Positions 1 through 7,797 of a DNA stretch of 64,000 nucleotides are shown here, piece after piece (position 1 is the stretch's first letter; each line of letters begins with the position of its first letter). The position numbers and the translations under genes were made by a program. Source of the DNA: a virus; IMG/VR virus record IMGVR_UViG_3300028129_000005, positions 103,740-167,739 of that record; one strand, 5' to 3'. Under the pieces are notes generated by a model. That model saw nothing but the letters and a program-made list of their open reading frames with translations, was not told the origin of the DNA and searched no databases.

Positions 1-15
1 TTCCTTACATTAAAA

Positions 16-23
16 GATATATA
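16..23 (+). promoter_or_regulatory. Late-promoter-like octamer GATATATA
   Basis: GATATATA ends 24 bases before the start at 48. The same octamer, or its A-variant, stands 20-33 bases before most virion genes in this window. By analogy with the T4 late box TATAAATA it is inferred to be the -10 element used by the gp55-like sigma. Confidence 0.5.
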
Positions 24-47
24 CTATTATAAACAAAACAATATAAA

Positions 48-1382
48 ATGAAACTATATACTAACTTCGATAATTTTATCAATGAAGCAAAGGTTATGAA
101 GCAGAAAGATACTGCTAAAATAGCAAAAAAATTAGCAGCTGCTCTTTCAAAAGCAGACGGAAAAGAATTCACAATTTCTAAAAATTCATTAGATTCCGGT
201 GGTTTTGATCTAGATATGGATGGAGACGAATATGCAGGAGGAACTTATTTTATTGGTGATGCTGGTGAAATAGTAAACGCAGCAACACATAATGATGTAT
301 ATGGTCACATGGACGATAGCGAAGCTGAATTAGTTAAAACAATTAAAAAGGGTAAATTTGCAAAATACAGAGCAACTGAATCTTTAGAACTTAATGAAGC
401 TCTAGCTTCTTCCAAGTTAAGAGGATTAATAGACATCAAAAAAGGTGGTAAGGAATTAATTAAAGGTATATACGGTCTTGCTAAAGTAGCACTAGATAAA
501 GTTACCGATGATATGATAATTTCTAATAGCAACCCAGTTGAAGTTTATAAGAAAGCAAAAACATTCGGAAACGTAATTGTATTTTGGATTTCTAGAAATG
601 AAAAAGAAAATGAATATGCTCCTTCTTCCGGAAGATATGTTGAAATGATTCCTGGAAATTGTTTATTAGCTGTTTCTAATGGAAAAAATGAAATGTTTCA
701 GAACGATTCAATATGGAATAGAAACAGCGACACAATAGGTGGTAAGAAAAACACAAGAAGACTTAAGAACATGGGTAAATACCCTGGATCTAAAGATACT
801 GTCGGTGTTAACAAATCACACAACCAATATAGTGGAACGGGATTAGGTAACATTAAAAGAATTGCGGAAATGTCTGACGAATGTTACATTATTAATTTAG
901 ACACATTAAGAGCTTCTTTATCTACCGATGATAAGACATCTGCAAGAGCAGAGGCAAAATCTGGAGCTACTGCACTTACAAACCCTAAGAAAATCAAAGA
1001 GGATAACTTAACAAGGTATAACGATATTCTTGCGAAGAAAGCTGATAACCCAGATAAAATAGACAAGAAAGTTAAAGAAATTATCGAAGATGCACACCAA
1101 TTCTTAATGGCTGGTTTAGCTAAAAAAGAATTAGGAAACTATAACGAATTAACAATAGGAAAAGACCCTAAAGGAAGAGAAATTAGACCTAGAGATTTAA
1201 CCAATTATATTGCAAATATATTGTCAGATTATCAAGGATATGTTTCAGCATACGTTAATATGAAAACTGAAGAAGAAAAATTCGGTTCATCAAGTTCTTG
1301 GTATATGAGAGATGCTAAGCGTAAAGCACTAGAGCTTAAGCAAAGAATGGCTAAATGGGATAATAAAAACATAGTTTGGTAA
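48..1382 (+). CDS. Putative capsid-internal protein with N-terminal capsid-targeting-like peptide
   Basis: This is a 444-residue protein of no recognised family. It begins MKLYTNFDNFINEA, which closely resembles the T4 internal-protein capsid-targeting peptide (MKTYQEFIAEA) that gp21 cleaves after the Glu. A second similar site, LNEA, lies near residue 115. The body is hydrophilic and Lys/Glu-rich with no membrane segment. It follows a late-type octamer and is separated by one base from the next gene, which carries the same type of leader. Inference: it is made late, enters the prohead and is trimmed by the protease. The packaged function is unknown. Confidence 0.6.
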   Translation: MKLYTNFDNFINEAKVMKQKDTAKIAKKLAAALSKADGKEFTISKNSLDSGGFDLDMDGDEYAGGTYFIGDAGEIVNAATHNDVYGHMDDSEAELVKTIKKGKFAKYRATESLELNEALASSKLRGLIDIKKGGKELIKGIYGLAKVALDKVTDDMIISNSNPVEVYKKAKTFGNVIVFWISRNEKENEYAPSSGRYVEMIPGNCLLAVSNGKNEMFQNDSIWNRNSDTIGGKKNTRRLKNMGKYPGSKDTVGVNKSHNQYSGTGLGNIKRIAEMSDECYIINLDTLRASLSTDDKTSARAEAKSGATALTNPKKIKEDNLTRYNDILAKKADNPDKIDKKVKEIIEDAHQFLMAGLAKKELGNYNELTIGKDPKGREIRPRDLTNYIANILSDYQGYVSAYVNMKTEEEKFGSSSSWYMRDAKRKALELKQRMAKWDNKNIVW

Positions 1383-1383
1383 A

Positions 1384-1701
1384 ATGAAAAAAGTAAAATT
1401 ATTTGAACAATACATTAATGAATCAGCTATCGATTTATTAGCAGATGAAATAGAAGATGCAAAAGCATTTGATGCGTTTTCAGATGGACAATCAGTTCAA
1501 GCAAGATCTACTAAAAAAACATGGGACGATGGTGTTCCAGTTTTAAAGTATATTGCTAGAGCTCCAAAAAAATCTGTTAAATTACCTAAGAAATTTAAAG
1601 TAGTAGACGACACTAAATATGGATGGTGGTATTTACAAGTATCAGGAGTATGGTATGGCATCGAACAAGATGATTATGGAACTCCACCATTTGAATATTA
1701 A
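1384..1701 (+). CDS. Small protein with capsid-targeting-like leader
   Basis: A 105-residue acidic protein starting MKKVKLFEQYINES, the same leader type as its upstream neighbour, with a potential cut after NE at residue 13. The C-terminal half contains an aromatic stretch (GWWYLQVSGVWYGI). No family is recognised. Gene spacing of one and three bases on either side indicates a shared transcript with the two flanking leader-bearing genes. Likely a minor internal head protein (inference). Confidence 0.5.
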   Translation: MKKVKLFEQYINESAIDLLADEIEDAKAFDAFSDGQSVQARSTKKTWDDGVPVLKYIARAPKKSVKLPKKFKVVDDTKYGWWYLQVSGVWYGIEQDDYGTPPFEY

Positions 1702-1704
1702 GAT

Positions 1705-3576
1705 ATGGAATTAAACGAAAACGAAAACTTATCACTTGGCGATATGGCCGGAATGGGAGAAGTCTCTTTACCATCTGAAACATCAGTTGGATCAGGGGAT
1801 ATTCCAGCCGGAAAAGGAGATGCCGAAGAAGAGTATAAGAAGAAGAGAAATAAAAAGAAACAACGCGAAATGAAAAACATTATATCATTTGAATCTTTCG
1901 GATCACTTGATGAAGGTAAAACAATATCTTCTTCTAAAATATCTATGATGGGTGCAAGAGTTCTTAATAAAATTAGCATCGGTACTATATTTGATACAGA
2001 AGATGGAAACTATGAAATTACGGATTATGGCCGACAGGCAAATGCATTTAAAGAATTTGAAGCAGAACATAATGGTAAAAAAGTAAAGGTAAAATTAACT
2101 GCAATGTATGGTGTTAAGTTAGAAGTAACTGACGATGTACGCAGCGCTAGATTTAATAAAGAAGTAAAGCTAAATTCTATTATTTTAGAATCGGTTAATG
2201 AAGGTAAGTTTGACGGTATTGCAGATTTAGTAAAATCTTTACATTTTGAAATGGATCCTAAAACTGCCGAAGAAAAGAAGATTGAAATAGGTTACAGACA
2301 AGGAGAAGTAACAAAGCGTAAACAAATTGAAGGTGGTAATTATTCACTAAGAAGATTCAGAAAAGAAATTAAATATTGGGACGGTAATAAAAGAGATCAA
2401 GAATGGGCAGAAGGCGTATTTGCTGGTCCAGACCATTATAATACTGTAAAGTCAACATTAGGAGCTGGTCCTCATAAGAAAGCTGTTAAGAAAGTAAGAT
2501 GGACTCAAAGGAAATATGACCAATGGTTAGAAGACGTTGCATCAAACGACGGTTGGAAGAATGCCTATGATATGGCACAAAACGCCCAATTCGAACCAGG
2601 TCTTATTGATTGGGTTGAGAAAAACTTTAGAGGTGATGATCCAATGCAAAGAATCCAATGGGATATTGAAGCATTTGCAGAATCAACATCCACTAAACTG
2701 ACTCATTTAAAATCTATTAATGAAGATGTTATTTTAGATAAAGAAACAGATGATGAAATATTCGATTCAGAAACATACTATACAATAAGTAAGGTTTTAG
2801 CTATTGCTAGAAAATCTAAAGAATGTAAAGAAGCATACAAAAGAGAATCTAACTTCGGTAATGGTTTACAAATGGCTGAACGTTTAAAAAAGGAATTTCC
2901 AAAAATTCAATTCAAATGTAGAGTTTATAGATCAGAATGGAATTATGGAGGTAACTTATGTTTGAGCATTGAGCTTCGAGGAAAATCATGGAAACATGAA
3001 GTATTTAAGTTTCAGTCTAACAACTCAACGCGTAAACCTAATTATTCATTTGCAAAATTATTCAATGGAACCAAAAAAGTATCAACTGGAAAGGTAGAAG
3101 ATGATTGGGGTATGGGAACTGTACATGGTTCTTATCAATCTATTTCTAGCTTTGATAAATTTATGGATGATGTAGTTGGAGTTTTCAAAGATTACAAAAG
3201 AGTAAACGGAGTAGAATTTGACATGAAAACTATCCTAGCAGGTTTTAAAGCTAATGATAAAATATTAGCCGAATGGACTAGATTAAAGCCAAGAATCGAA
3301 AAGCAATATGACATCGCAAAGGCAAGCGGAAGAAAAGCACATAGAAGAATAGAATTAAGAATGCCTTATATTAGAACGGCTGAAAAGAAAGTTTATTATA
3401 AGACTGACGAGCCAAGAGAATTAAGACATCCTGATGAATATGGAGAAAGCGCTTATAATATTATAGATGGAAGAGATTACGCTAAGTACGAAGCTGCTCA
3501 AGCTAAGGTTTCAGATATGATTGAAAAGTTTTGTAAGAAACATAACTTTGAATTTGTATGGGCTGCTAGCTGGTAA
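1705..3576 (+). CDS. Putative capsid-internal protein with MCP-like N-terminal motif
   Basis: A 623-residue hydrophilic protein of unknown family. Residues 10-32 carry SLG, GMG, VSLPS and GSGD blocks in the same order as residues 50-75 of the major capsid protein encoded at 31874. A basic patch (KKKRNKKKQRE) follows at 45-55. At Met56 (ATG at 1870) a second leader-like peptide begins, MKNIISFESFGSLDEG, so an internal start is possible. Further NE-G and NE-D sites occur (SVNEG, SINED). It follows two genes with similar leaders and ends just before a strong terminator. Likely a virion-internal protein; function unknown. Confidence 0.55.
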   Translation: MELNENENLSLGDMAGMGEVSLPSETSVGSGDIPAGKGDAEEEYKKKRNKKKQREMKNIISFESFGSLDEGKTISSSKISMMGARVLNKISIGTIFDTEDGNYEITDYGRQANAFKEFEAEHNGKKVKVKLTAMYGVKLEVTDDVRSARFNKEVKLNSIILESVNEGKFDGIADLVKSLHFEMDPKTAEEKKIEIGYRQGEVTKRKQIEGGNYSLRRFRKEIKYWDGNKRDQEWAEGVFAGPDHYNTVKSTLGAGPHKKAVKKVRWTQRKYDQWLEDVASNDGWKNAYDMAQNAQFEPGLIDWVEKNFRGDDPMQRIQWDIEAFAESTSTKLTHLKSINEDVILDKETDDEIFDSETYYTISKVLAIARKSKECKEAYKRESNFGNGLQMAERLKKEFPKIQFKCRVYRSEWNYGGNLCLSIELRGKSWKHEVFKFQSNNSTRKPNYSFAKLFNGTKKVSTGKVEDDWGMGTVHGSYQSISSFDKFMDDVVGVFKDYKRVNGVEFDMKTILAGFKANDKILAEWTRLKPRIEKQYDIAKASGRKAHRRIELRMPYIRTAEKKVYYKTDEPRELRHPDEYGESAYNIIDGRDYAKYEAAQAKVSDMIEKFCKKHNFEFVWAASW

Positions 3577-3602
3577 TCTTTAAAATATTTAAACAATTTA
3601 AG

Positions 3603-3632
3603 AATGCTCTGTATAACTACAGAGCATTTTTT
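3603..3632 (+). terminator. Rho-independent terminator
   Basis: A ten-base-pair perfect stem (AATGCTCTGT / ACAGAGCATT) with a six-base loop, followed by a T run. It closes the transcript of the three leader-bearing genes. Confidence 0.85.
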
Positions 3633-3643
3633 ATTAATAGAGT

Positions 3644-4036
3644 ATGGACAAGATGAGATTCGCATTAATTGCGCACGATAACAAAAAAGCAGACATGGTA
3701 GCATTTGTATCTAAGAGATTAGATTTCTTTAACAGTGATGCAGTAGACATAGTTACCACAGGAACTACGGGGAAAAAGGTAGAGCATGCTGGAATTGATA
3801 GAGTTTCTACTGTTCAAAGTGGTCCTCTAGGTGGAGATGCTGAAATAGCGGCAATGGTAGTTAGAGGAGAAATCACAGGCGTAATATTCATGAGAGACCC
3901 TCTAGATAAACATCCACATGATGTAGATATATCAATGCTAATGAGACTTTGCGATGTCCATGACATCCCCTTGGCTACCAACTACAGCACTGCAAGTATT
4001 CTTATCAAGTGGTATAGATCTAAATATAAAATATAA
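3644..4036 (+). CDS. mgsA: Methylglyoxal synthase
   Basis: A 130-residue homologue of methylglyoxal synthase (dihydroxyacetone phosphate to methylglyoxal plus phosphate). Family landmarks are present: ALIAHDNKK at the start with His11 and Asp12, the TTGTTG loop (38-43), SGPLGGD with the catalytic Asp65, RDPL (Asp85) and PHDVD (His92, Asp95), then IPLATN. All residues matching the known E. coli active site appear intact. Length is slightly below the bacterial enzyme (about 150). It stands alone after a terminator. Inference: an auxiliary metabolic gene acting on host triose phosphate in the cytoplasm. A start three codons later is possible. Confidence 0.92.
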   Translation: MDKMRFALIAHDNKKADMVAFVSKRLDFFNSDAVDIVTTGTTGKKVEHAGIDRVSTVQSGPLGGDAEIAAMVVRGEITGVIFMRDPLDKHPHDVDISMLMRLCDVHDIPLATNYSTASILIKWYRSKYKI

Positions 4037-4066
4037 ACAATTTAGTTTTTTTAAGTATAATACAAT

Positions 4067-4312
4067 ATGGATAACATTATCTTCAGACCCGAAAACTTTA
4101 ACACATGGTCAATTCAAGCGATAGAGAAAATCGAAACTGTGATTGATTCATGTTCTAGTCTTTCCCATCTAGATGGAGCTAGAAAATTAGTTGATAACTT
4201 TACTATCATCACTGCACTTGAAGAAGATGATGAAAAATCTATTGAAATAATTATTCACCAGTTGTGGCTCAGAATTAAGTTACAAGAAAATAAAATAAAT
4301 GGATCAAAATAA
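4067..4312 (+). CDS. Hypothetical protein
   Basis: An 81-residue acidic protein with no motif I recognise; predicted mostly helical. Its 3' end overlaps the nucleotidyltransferase gene by 14 bases, which suggests translational coupling. An AGTATAAT box lies only six bases before the ATG. Confidence 0.6.
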   Translation: MDNIIFRPENFNTWSIQAIEKIETVIDSCSSLSHLDGARKLVDNFTIITALEEDDEKSIEIIIHQLWLRIKLQENKINGSK

Positions 4313-4793
4313 AGGTAAAATAGGATTTACAGCAGGGAACTTCGATCTTCTTCACCCTGGATATATTTACACATTCGAAACAGCAAAAGAACACTGTGAT
4401 TACTTTATGGTATTTCTGCAAAGAGATCCTTCGGAAACTAGATTTACTAAATACAAGCCAGTAATTCCATTATACGAAAGATATAAAACTTTAATGGCTA
4501 TTAAATACGTAGACGAAGTAGTTACATATCAAACAGAAGAAGATCTTATTAACTTAATGGAATTTTATAAACCAGATGTTAGAATTTTAGGAGATGATTA
4601 CATTGGTAAAAGATTCACAGGAGATCACATGCCAATTGAGGTTATTTATACAACTAGATCACATAATTGGTCTACGACAAGAATTAAAGATTTAATAACT
4701 AAGCAAACCATCTTACAGAATCCTTCTATTATAGAAGAAAACGTAAAGTCATTAACAGCTGATGAAGCGGCTAAAATAATTAATAACAAATGA
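4299..4793 (+). CDS. Cytidylyltransferase-like nucleotidyltransferase
   Basis: A 164-residue member of the HxGH nucleotidyltransferase superfamily (glycerol-3-phosphate cytidylyltransferase/RfaE type). The nucleotide-binding signature is GNFDLLHPGY near residue 13, where the last His of HxGH is Tyr. The RFTKYKPVIPLYER segment and the C-terminal STTRIK motif match the family's second conserved block. It would activate a phosphorylated sugar or alcohol with CTP or ATP; the substrate cannot be told from sequence. It overlaps the dehydratase gene downstream by four bases, suggesting a nucleotide-sugar or envelope-modifying role. Confidence 0.8.
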   Translation: MDQNKGKIGFTAGNFDLLHPGYIYTFETAKEHCDYFMVFLQRDPSETRFTKYKPVIPLYERYKTLMAIKYVDEVVTYQTEEDLINLMEFYKPDVRILGDDYIGKRFTGDHMPIEVIYTTRSHNWSTTRIKDLITKQTILQNPSIIEENVKSLTADEAAKIINNK

Positions 4794-5719
4794 GAATAAT
4801 AGTAACTGGTGGATTTGGATTTATAGGATCTGAATTTGTAAACACGATTGGTAGAAAAAACCCAACAGCAGAAATTGTAGTAGTTGATAAAATGACTTAT
4901 GCTGCAAATCCAAATAACATTAAAACTAAAGTAACATTAATTCAGAAAGATATTTGCGAAGTAACAGTAGAAGATCTAGGAGAATATGATTTCCTTGTTC
5001 ACTTCGCAGCTGAGAGTCATGTAGATAATTCTATTAAAGACGGAAGACCTTTCGTTAGAACAAACGTTGAAGGAACGTTCAATCTTTTAGAGTGTGCTAG
5101 ACAAAACCCTAATCTTAGAAAATTTATTCATATTTCTACAGATGAAGTTTACGGCGACATGGACGACATTAGTAAGGACGTAGTAGCGGATGAAGAATTT
5201 CCGCTAGTAGCTTCTTCTTATTATTCGGCGACTAAAGCATCATCAGACATGCTAGTCCTTTCAGCTAACAGAACATTTGATCTTCCATATATTATTACCA
5301 GAACATGTAACAATTATGGTGCTCATCAACATAAAGAAAAATTTATCCCAACTATCATGCGCTCTATTAAAGAAGGAAAGAAAATTCCTGTTTATGGAGA
5401 TGGAAAGCAAGTTAGAGAATGGATGGACGTAACAGACAACACTTTAGTTATTTATAACTTAATGATGTCAGACCGAATTAACGAAGTATTTAATATTGGT
5501 TCAGAGGAAAGATACACTAATTTAGAAGTTATTGAAATGATAGGAAACATCATGGGCAAAACTCCTGAATTTGAATTTGTAGCAGACCGTCTAGGACATG
5601 ATAGAAGATACGCACTTAATAGCTCAAAGGTAAATGCTATTTTAGGAGAAATGATCCCTTTATCCTTTGAAGAATTTTTAAAAGAAGAAACATTTAAACT
5701 ACTAGAAACTCAATTATGA
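4790..5719 (+). CDS. NAD-dependent epimerase/dehydratase, dTDP-glucose 4,6-dehydratase-like
   Basis: A 309-residue extended short-chain dehydrogenase. It has the NAD Rossmann motif TGGFGFIG at the start, FAAESHVDNS, STDEVYGD and the catalytic YSATK (YxxxK), followed by RTCNNYG and REWMDV. The TDEVYG plus ESHVD combination is typical of RmlB. It is somewhat shorter than bacterial RmlB (about 350). It forms a four-base-overlap operon with the nucleotidyltransferase, and an RmlC-like epimerase is encoded far away at 53118. No RmlA or RmlD is seen in this window. Probable role: making a modified sugar for DNA, virion or host-surface glycosylation. Confidence 0.85.
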   Translation: MRIIVTGGFGFIGSEFVNTIGRKNPTAEIVVVDKMTYAANPNNIKTKVTLIQKDICEVTVEDLGEYDFLVHFAAESHVDNSIKDGRPFVRTNVEGTFNLLECARQNPNLRKFIHISTDEVYGDMDDISKDVVADEEFPLVASSYYSATKASSDMLVLSANRTFDLPYIITRTCNNYGAHQHKEKFIPTIMRSIKEGKKIPVYGDGKQVREWMDVTDNTLVIYNLMMSDRINEVFNIGSEERYTNLEVIEMIGNIMGKTPEFEFVADRLGHDRRYALNSSKVNAILGEMIPLSFEEFLKEETFKLLETQL

Positions 5720-5931
5720 ATAAGAAATTAATCGAAATGCTAAGAGCTAGTGCCTTAGCTGAAAAATCAAAAGCACTTTTATCTTTAGATCTTTTAGGAA
5801 ATAAAGGATCTGGTATTGGAGATCACTCAACTGGTGATTTCTATAAAAATGCAGAAGAAGCTTTATCAATGTTAGTTGACGCTGATGATAAGTTAGAAGC
5901 ACTTGACAAGTATTTTCCAGAAGATTTGTAA
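5716..5931 (+). CDS. Hypothetical protein
   Basis: A 71-residue helical, acidic protein overlapping the dehydratase stop by four bases. No family recognised. It is the last gene before a terminator. Confidence 0.55.
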   Translation: MNKKLIEMLRASALAEKSKALLSLDLLGNKGSGIGDHSTGDFYKNAEEALSMLVDADDKLEALDKYFPEDL

Positions 5932-5960
5932 AACATTGCACTTTTTTTGAAAAAAAGCAG

Positions 5961-5989
5961 CCCGAGATTTTTTTATCTCGGGTTTTTTT
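5961..5989 (+). terminator. Terminator overlapping a promoter element
   Basis: Stem CCCGAGAT / ATCTCGGG with a six-T loop and a seven-T tail. The 3' arm is simultaneously the ATCTCGG part of the repeated early-type promoter element at 5968-5999. Confidence 0.8.
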
Positions 5990-5999
5990 GTTATATTAG
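5968..5999 (+). promoter_or_regulatory. Repeated promoter-like element, copy 1
   Basis: T7, ATCTCGG, a ten-base spacer and TATATTAG, with the same 32-base geometry as five other copies. It precedes the start at 6027 by 27 bases. The TATATTAG box resembles the Bacteroidota -7 element (TAnnTTTG). This is the most divergent copy (GG instead of AG). Confidence 0.7.
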
Positions 6000-6026
6000 T
6001 ATAGTAATTAATAAACAAAGCAATAA

Positions 6027-6968
6027 ATGAAAAGATATTCGAAAGGAATTAAAACCAACGACCACACATTAACAGATGTATTTTCAGCCTATGAATGTAA
6101 TAGAGAAACTCAATTCGTAGAAGCCTTTTTTGGCAAAGAAGAAATGAACACTGTAATCGAAGCATGTGGTTTATCCAGCATTGAAGATATAGACAGAAAA
6201 TTAGAAACACCTATCACAATTGGAATGGCAACCAAAAGAGCTGATCTTACGTTTGAAGACGAAGGACAGATGTATTATTTTGAAGTGATGAGTCAATCTC
6301 AAAAGGGTAAATGGGACAATGATCACCATGAACAGTTCTATCTTAAATCCAATAGACTTAAACAGGATTACGAACAAGTATATTCATTTGCAATTGCGTT
6401 TAAAGAATTCGATGCACCCTATCTTAATGAATTTTCTAAGATGGAAGATTCTTATGCTATACATCTAAGGTTCAATGATCAAGGTTATTTTGCAGATGTA
6501 TATGGAATAGAAGAAAAGAAGGAAAAGGTTTCAGTTAAACTCGCTTCGCTTGAAGAGCTTGGTTTAAAATGGATGAAAGTCGCTTCATCTGAAATGGGAT
6601 TCAAAAATAGAAAAGAATTACCACACCGCAGTAGATACCTTTATATTGGAAAGGCTTATACTGGTTCTAGATTGGGTATAGAATGGGTTATTAATCAAAA
6701 GAACCATGACCTTGGAATTAAAATATCAGGATATTTAGTTAAAGATCATGGACTTACTAGAATCATAGATGAAACAGGAAAGATAATTGATAGTATAAAA
6801 TCTAAAGTTCCAGGTTTTGAATTCGTAAAAGAAAGCACAGGTGCAAATGATAAAACAATTTCATTTAAATTTGATAACACTGATTTCTCAGAAGAAAATG
6901 TAAAGCTGCTAAAGGATATCACAGTTGCTTTCGCCGAAGAATTAGGAATAGAAAACTTACTAAAATAA
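6027..6968 (+). CDS. Nuclease-like protein (PD-(D/E)XK-like N-terminus, DUF4268-like C-terminus)
   Basis: A 313-residue protein. Residues about 70-110 (KRADLTFEDEG, YYFEVMSQSQKGKWDNDH) look like a restriction-endonuclease-fold core in which the usual ExK lysine is replaced (EVM). The C-terminal part, from RSRYLYIGKAY to EELGIENLL, resembles the DUF4268 domain found near restriction and defence proteins. It is the first gene behind promoter copy 1 and so probably an early product. A DNA-binding or counter-defence role is possible but unproven; catalytic activity is uncertain. Confidence 0.5.
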   Translation: MKRYSKGIKTNDHTLTDVFSAYECNRETQFVEAFFGKEEMNTVIEACGLSSIEDIDRKLETPITIGMATKRADLTFEDEGQMYYFEVMSQSQKGKWDNDHHEQFYLKSNRLKQDYEQVYSFAIAFKEFDAPYLNEFSKMEDSYAIHLRFNDQGYFADVYGIEEKKEKVSVKLASLEELGLKWMKVASSEMGFKNRKELPHRSRYLYIGKAYTGSRLGIEWVINQKNHDLGIKISGYLVKDHGLTRIIDETGKIIDSIKSKVPGFEFVKESTGANDKTISFKFDNTDFSEENVKLLKDITVAFAEELGIENLLK

Positions 6969-6975
6969 AACAAAG

Positions 6976-7152
6976 ATGAGCAAAGAAGACGTAAAGGTAT
7001 TGGTTAATCTACTAACCAATGCAGCAGATGAAATTAAGTATGCAAACATGGACCACGAAACACAATTCGCGTATAACGAAGGAATTGAAGATCTAATAAT
7101 TCTAGTAGAATCAAAATTAGAAAAATTAGCCGTAAACAAAACGCATATATAG
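6976..7152 (+). CDS. Small hypothetical protein
   Basis: A 58-residue helical acidic protein (begins MSKEDVKVLVNLL, ends LAVNKTHI). It starts eight bases after the previous stop with an A-rich leader (AAAACAAAG). Codon use matches its neighbours. No family recognised. Confidence 0.55.
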   Translation: MSKEDVKVLVNLLTNAADEIKYANMDHETQFAYNEGIEDLIILVESKLEKLAVNKTHI

Positions 7153-7176
7153 AGTATAATAATTAAACACATTCTT

Positions 7177-7443
7177 ATGAAAAGTATCTTAGAAGAAGCA
7201 AACGAAATTGTAAACAACAGGAGTGAAGAAGCGGATCGTAATTACGGTCCTTTTTCAGAAGGCATGGACAGAGCTGCCCTAATATTTAAAGGTATGACAG
7301 GCCATGATGTAAGTGGCGCTGATATGTTTAAAGCATTAGTTGCTCTTAAGTTTTCAAGAGAAAGTTACAATCATAAAAGAGATAATCTCTTAGATGCAGT
7401 AGCATACATTCAAGGTTTAGATAATTACGAAAACGGAAAATAA
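7177..7443 (+). CDS. Conserved phage protein, DUF6378-like
   Basis: An 88-residue protein whose second half (YGPFSEGMDRAALIF, MTGHDVSGADMFKALVALK and RDNLLDAVAYIQGL) matches a small all-helical protein common in tailed phages (DUF6378-like). Its biochemical role is unknown. It is immediately followed by the next start. Confidence 0.7.
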   Translation: MKSILEEANEIVNNRSEEADRNYGPFSEGMDRAALIFKGMTGHDVSGADMFKALVALKFSRESYNHKRDNLLDAVAYIQGLDNYENGK

Positions 7444-7797
7444 ATGAAAGTACAGGTAAGAAGAACCGAGTATCGATATATTGCCGAAGCAACTCCTATC
7501 GTAACATTAGACACTGAAAAATTCCCTAATTATAAAGGAGCAACCGAAGAAGAATTCGTTCAATACTTAGCAGAAAACTATTGGGAGCTGGAAGGAATGG
7601 ACGAATTAGTAGGAACTGATATCGGGGTAAATGACGAAGAAACACATAACGCATTAGGAGATTTAGTCTATTCCGAAATGGACGTATATTCTGATTCATC
7701 TGAAAAAGGATATGAAGGAGAAATACAAATAGGAGAAGAAGACCAATCATACAGAAAACATGGAGGATTTAACATAAAACACGGATCACAAATATGA
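7444..7797 (+). CDS. Hypothetical acidic protein
   Basis: A 117-residue strongly acidic protein, unusually rich in Glu, Asp and Tyr. It abuts the upstream gene without a gap and overlaps the glycosyltransferase start by four bases. Family not recognised. High negative charge could mimic DNA, but nothing more supports that. Confidence 0.55.
   Translation: MKVQVRRTEYRYIAEATPIVTLDTEKFPNYKGATEEEFVQYLAENYWELEGMDELVGTDIGVNDEETHNALGDLVYSEMDVYSDSSEKGYEGEIQIGEEDQSYRKHGGFNIKHGSQI

Noticed and set aside
884-1066. Minus-strand open frame inside the first gene
   Set aside because: Leu/Ser-rich shadow of a clear plus-strand gene, with no leader or family features.
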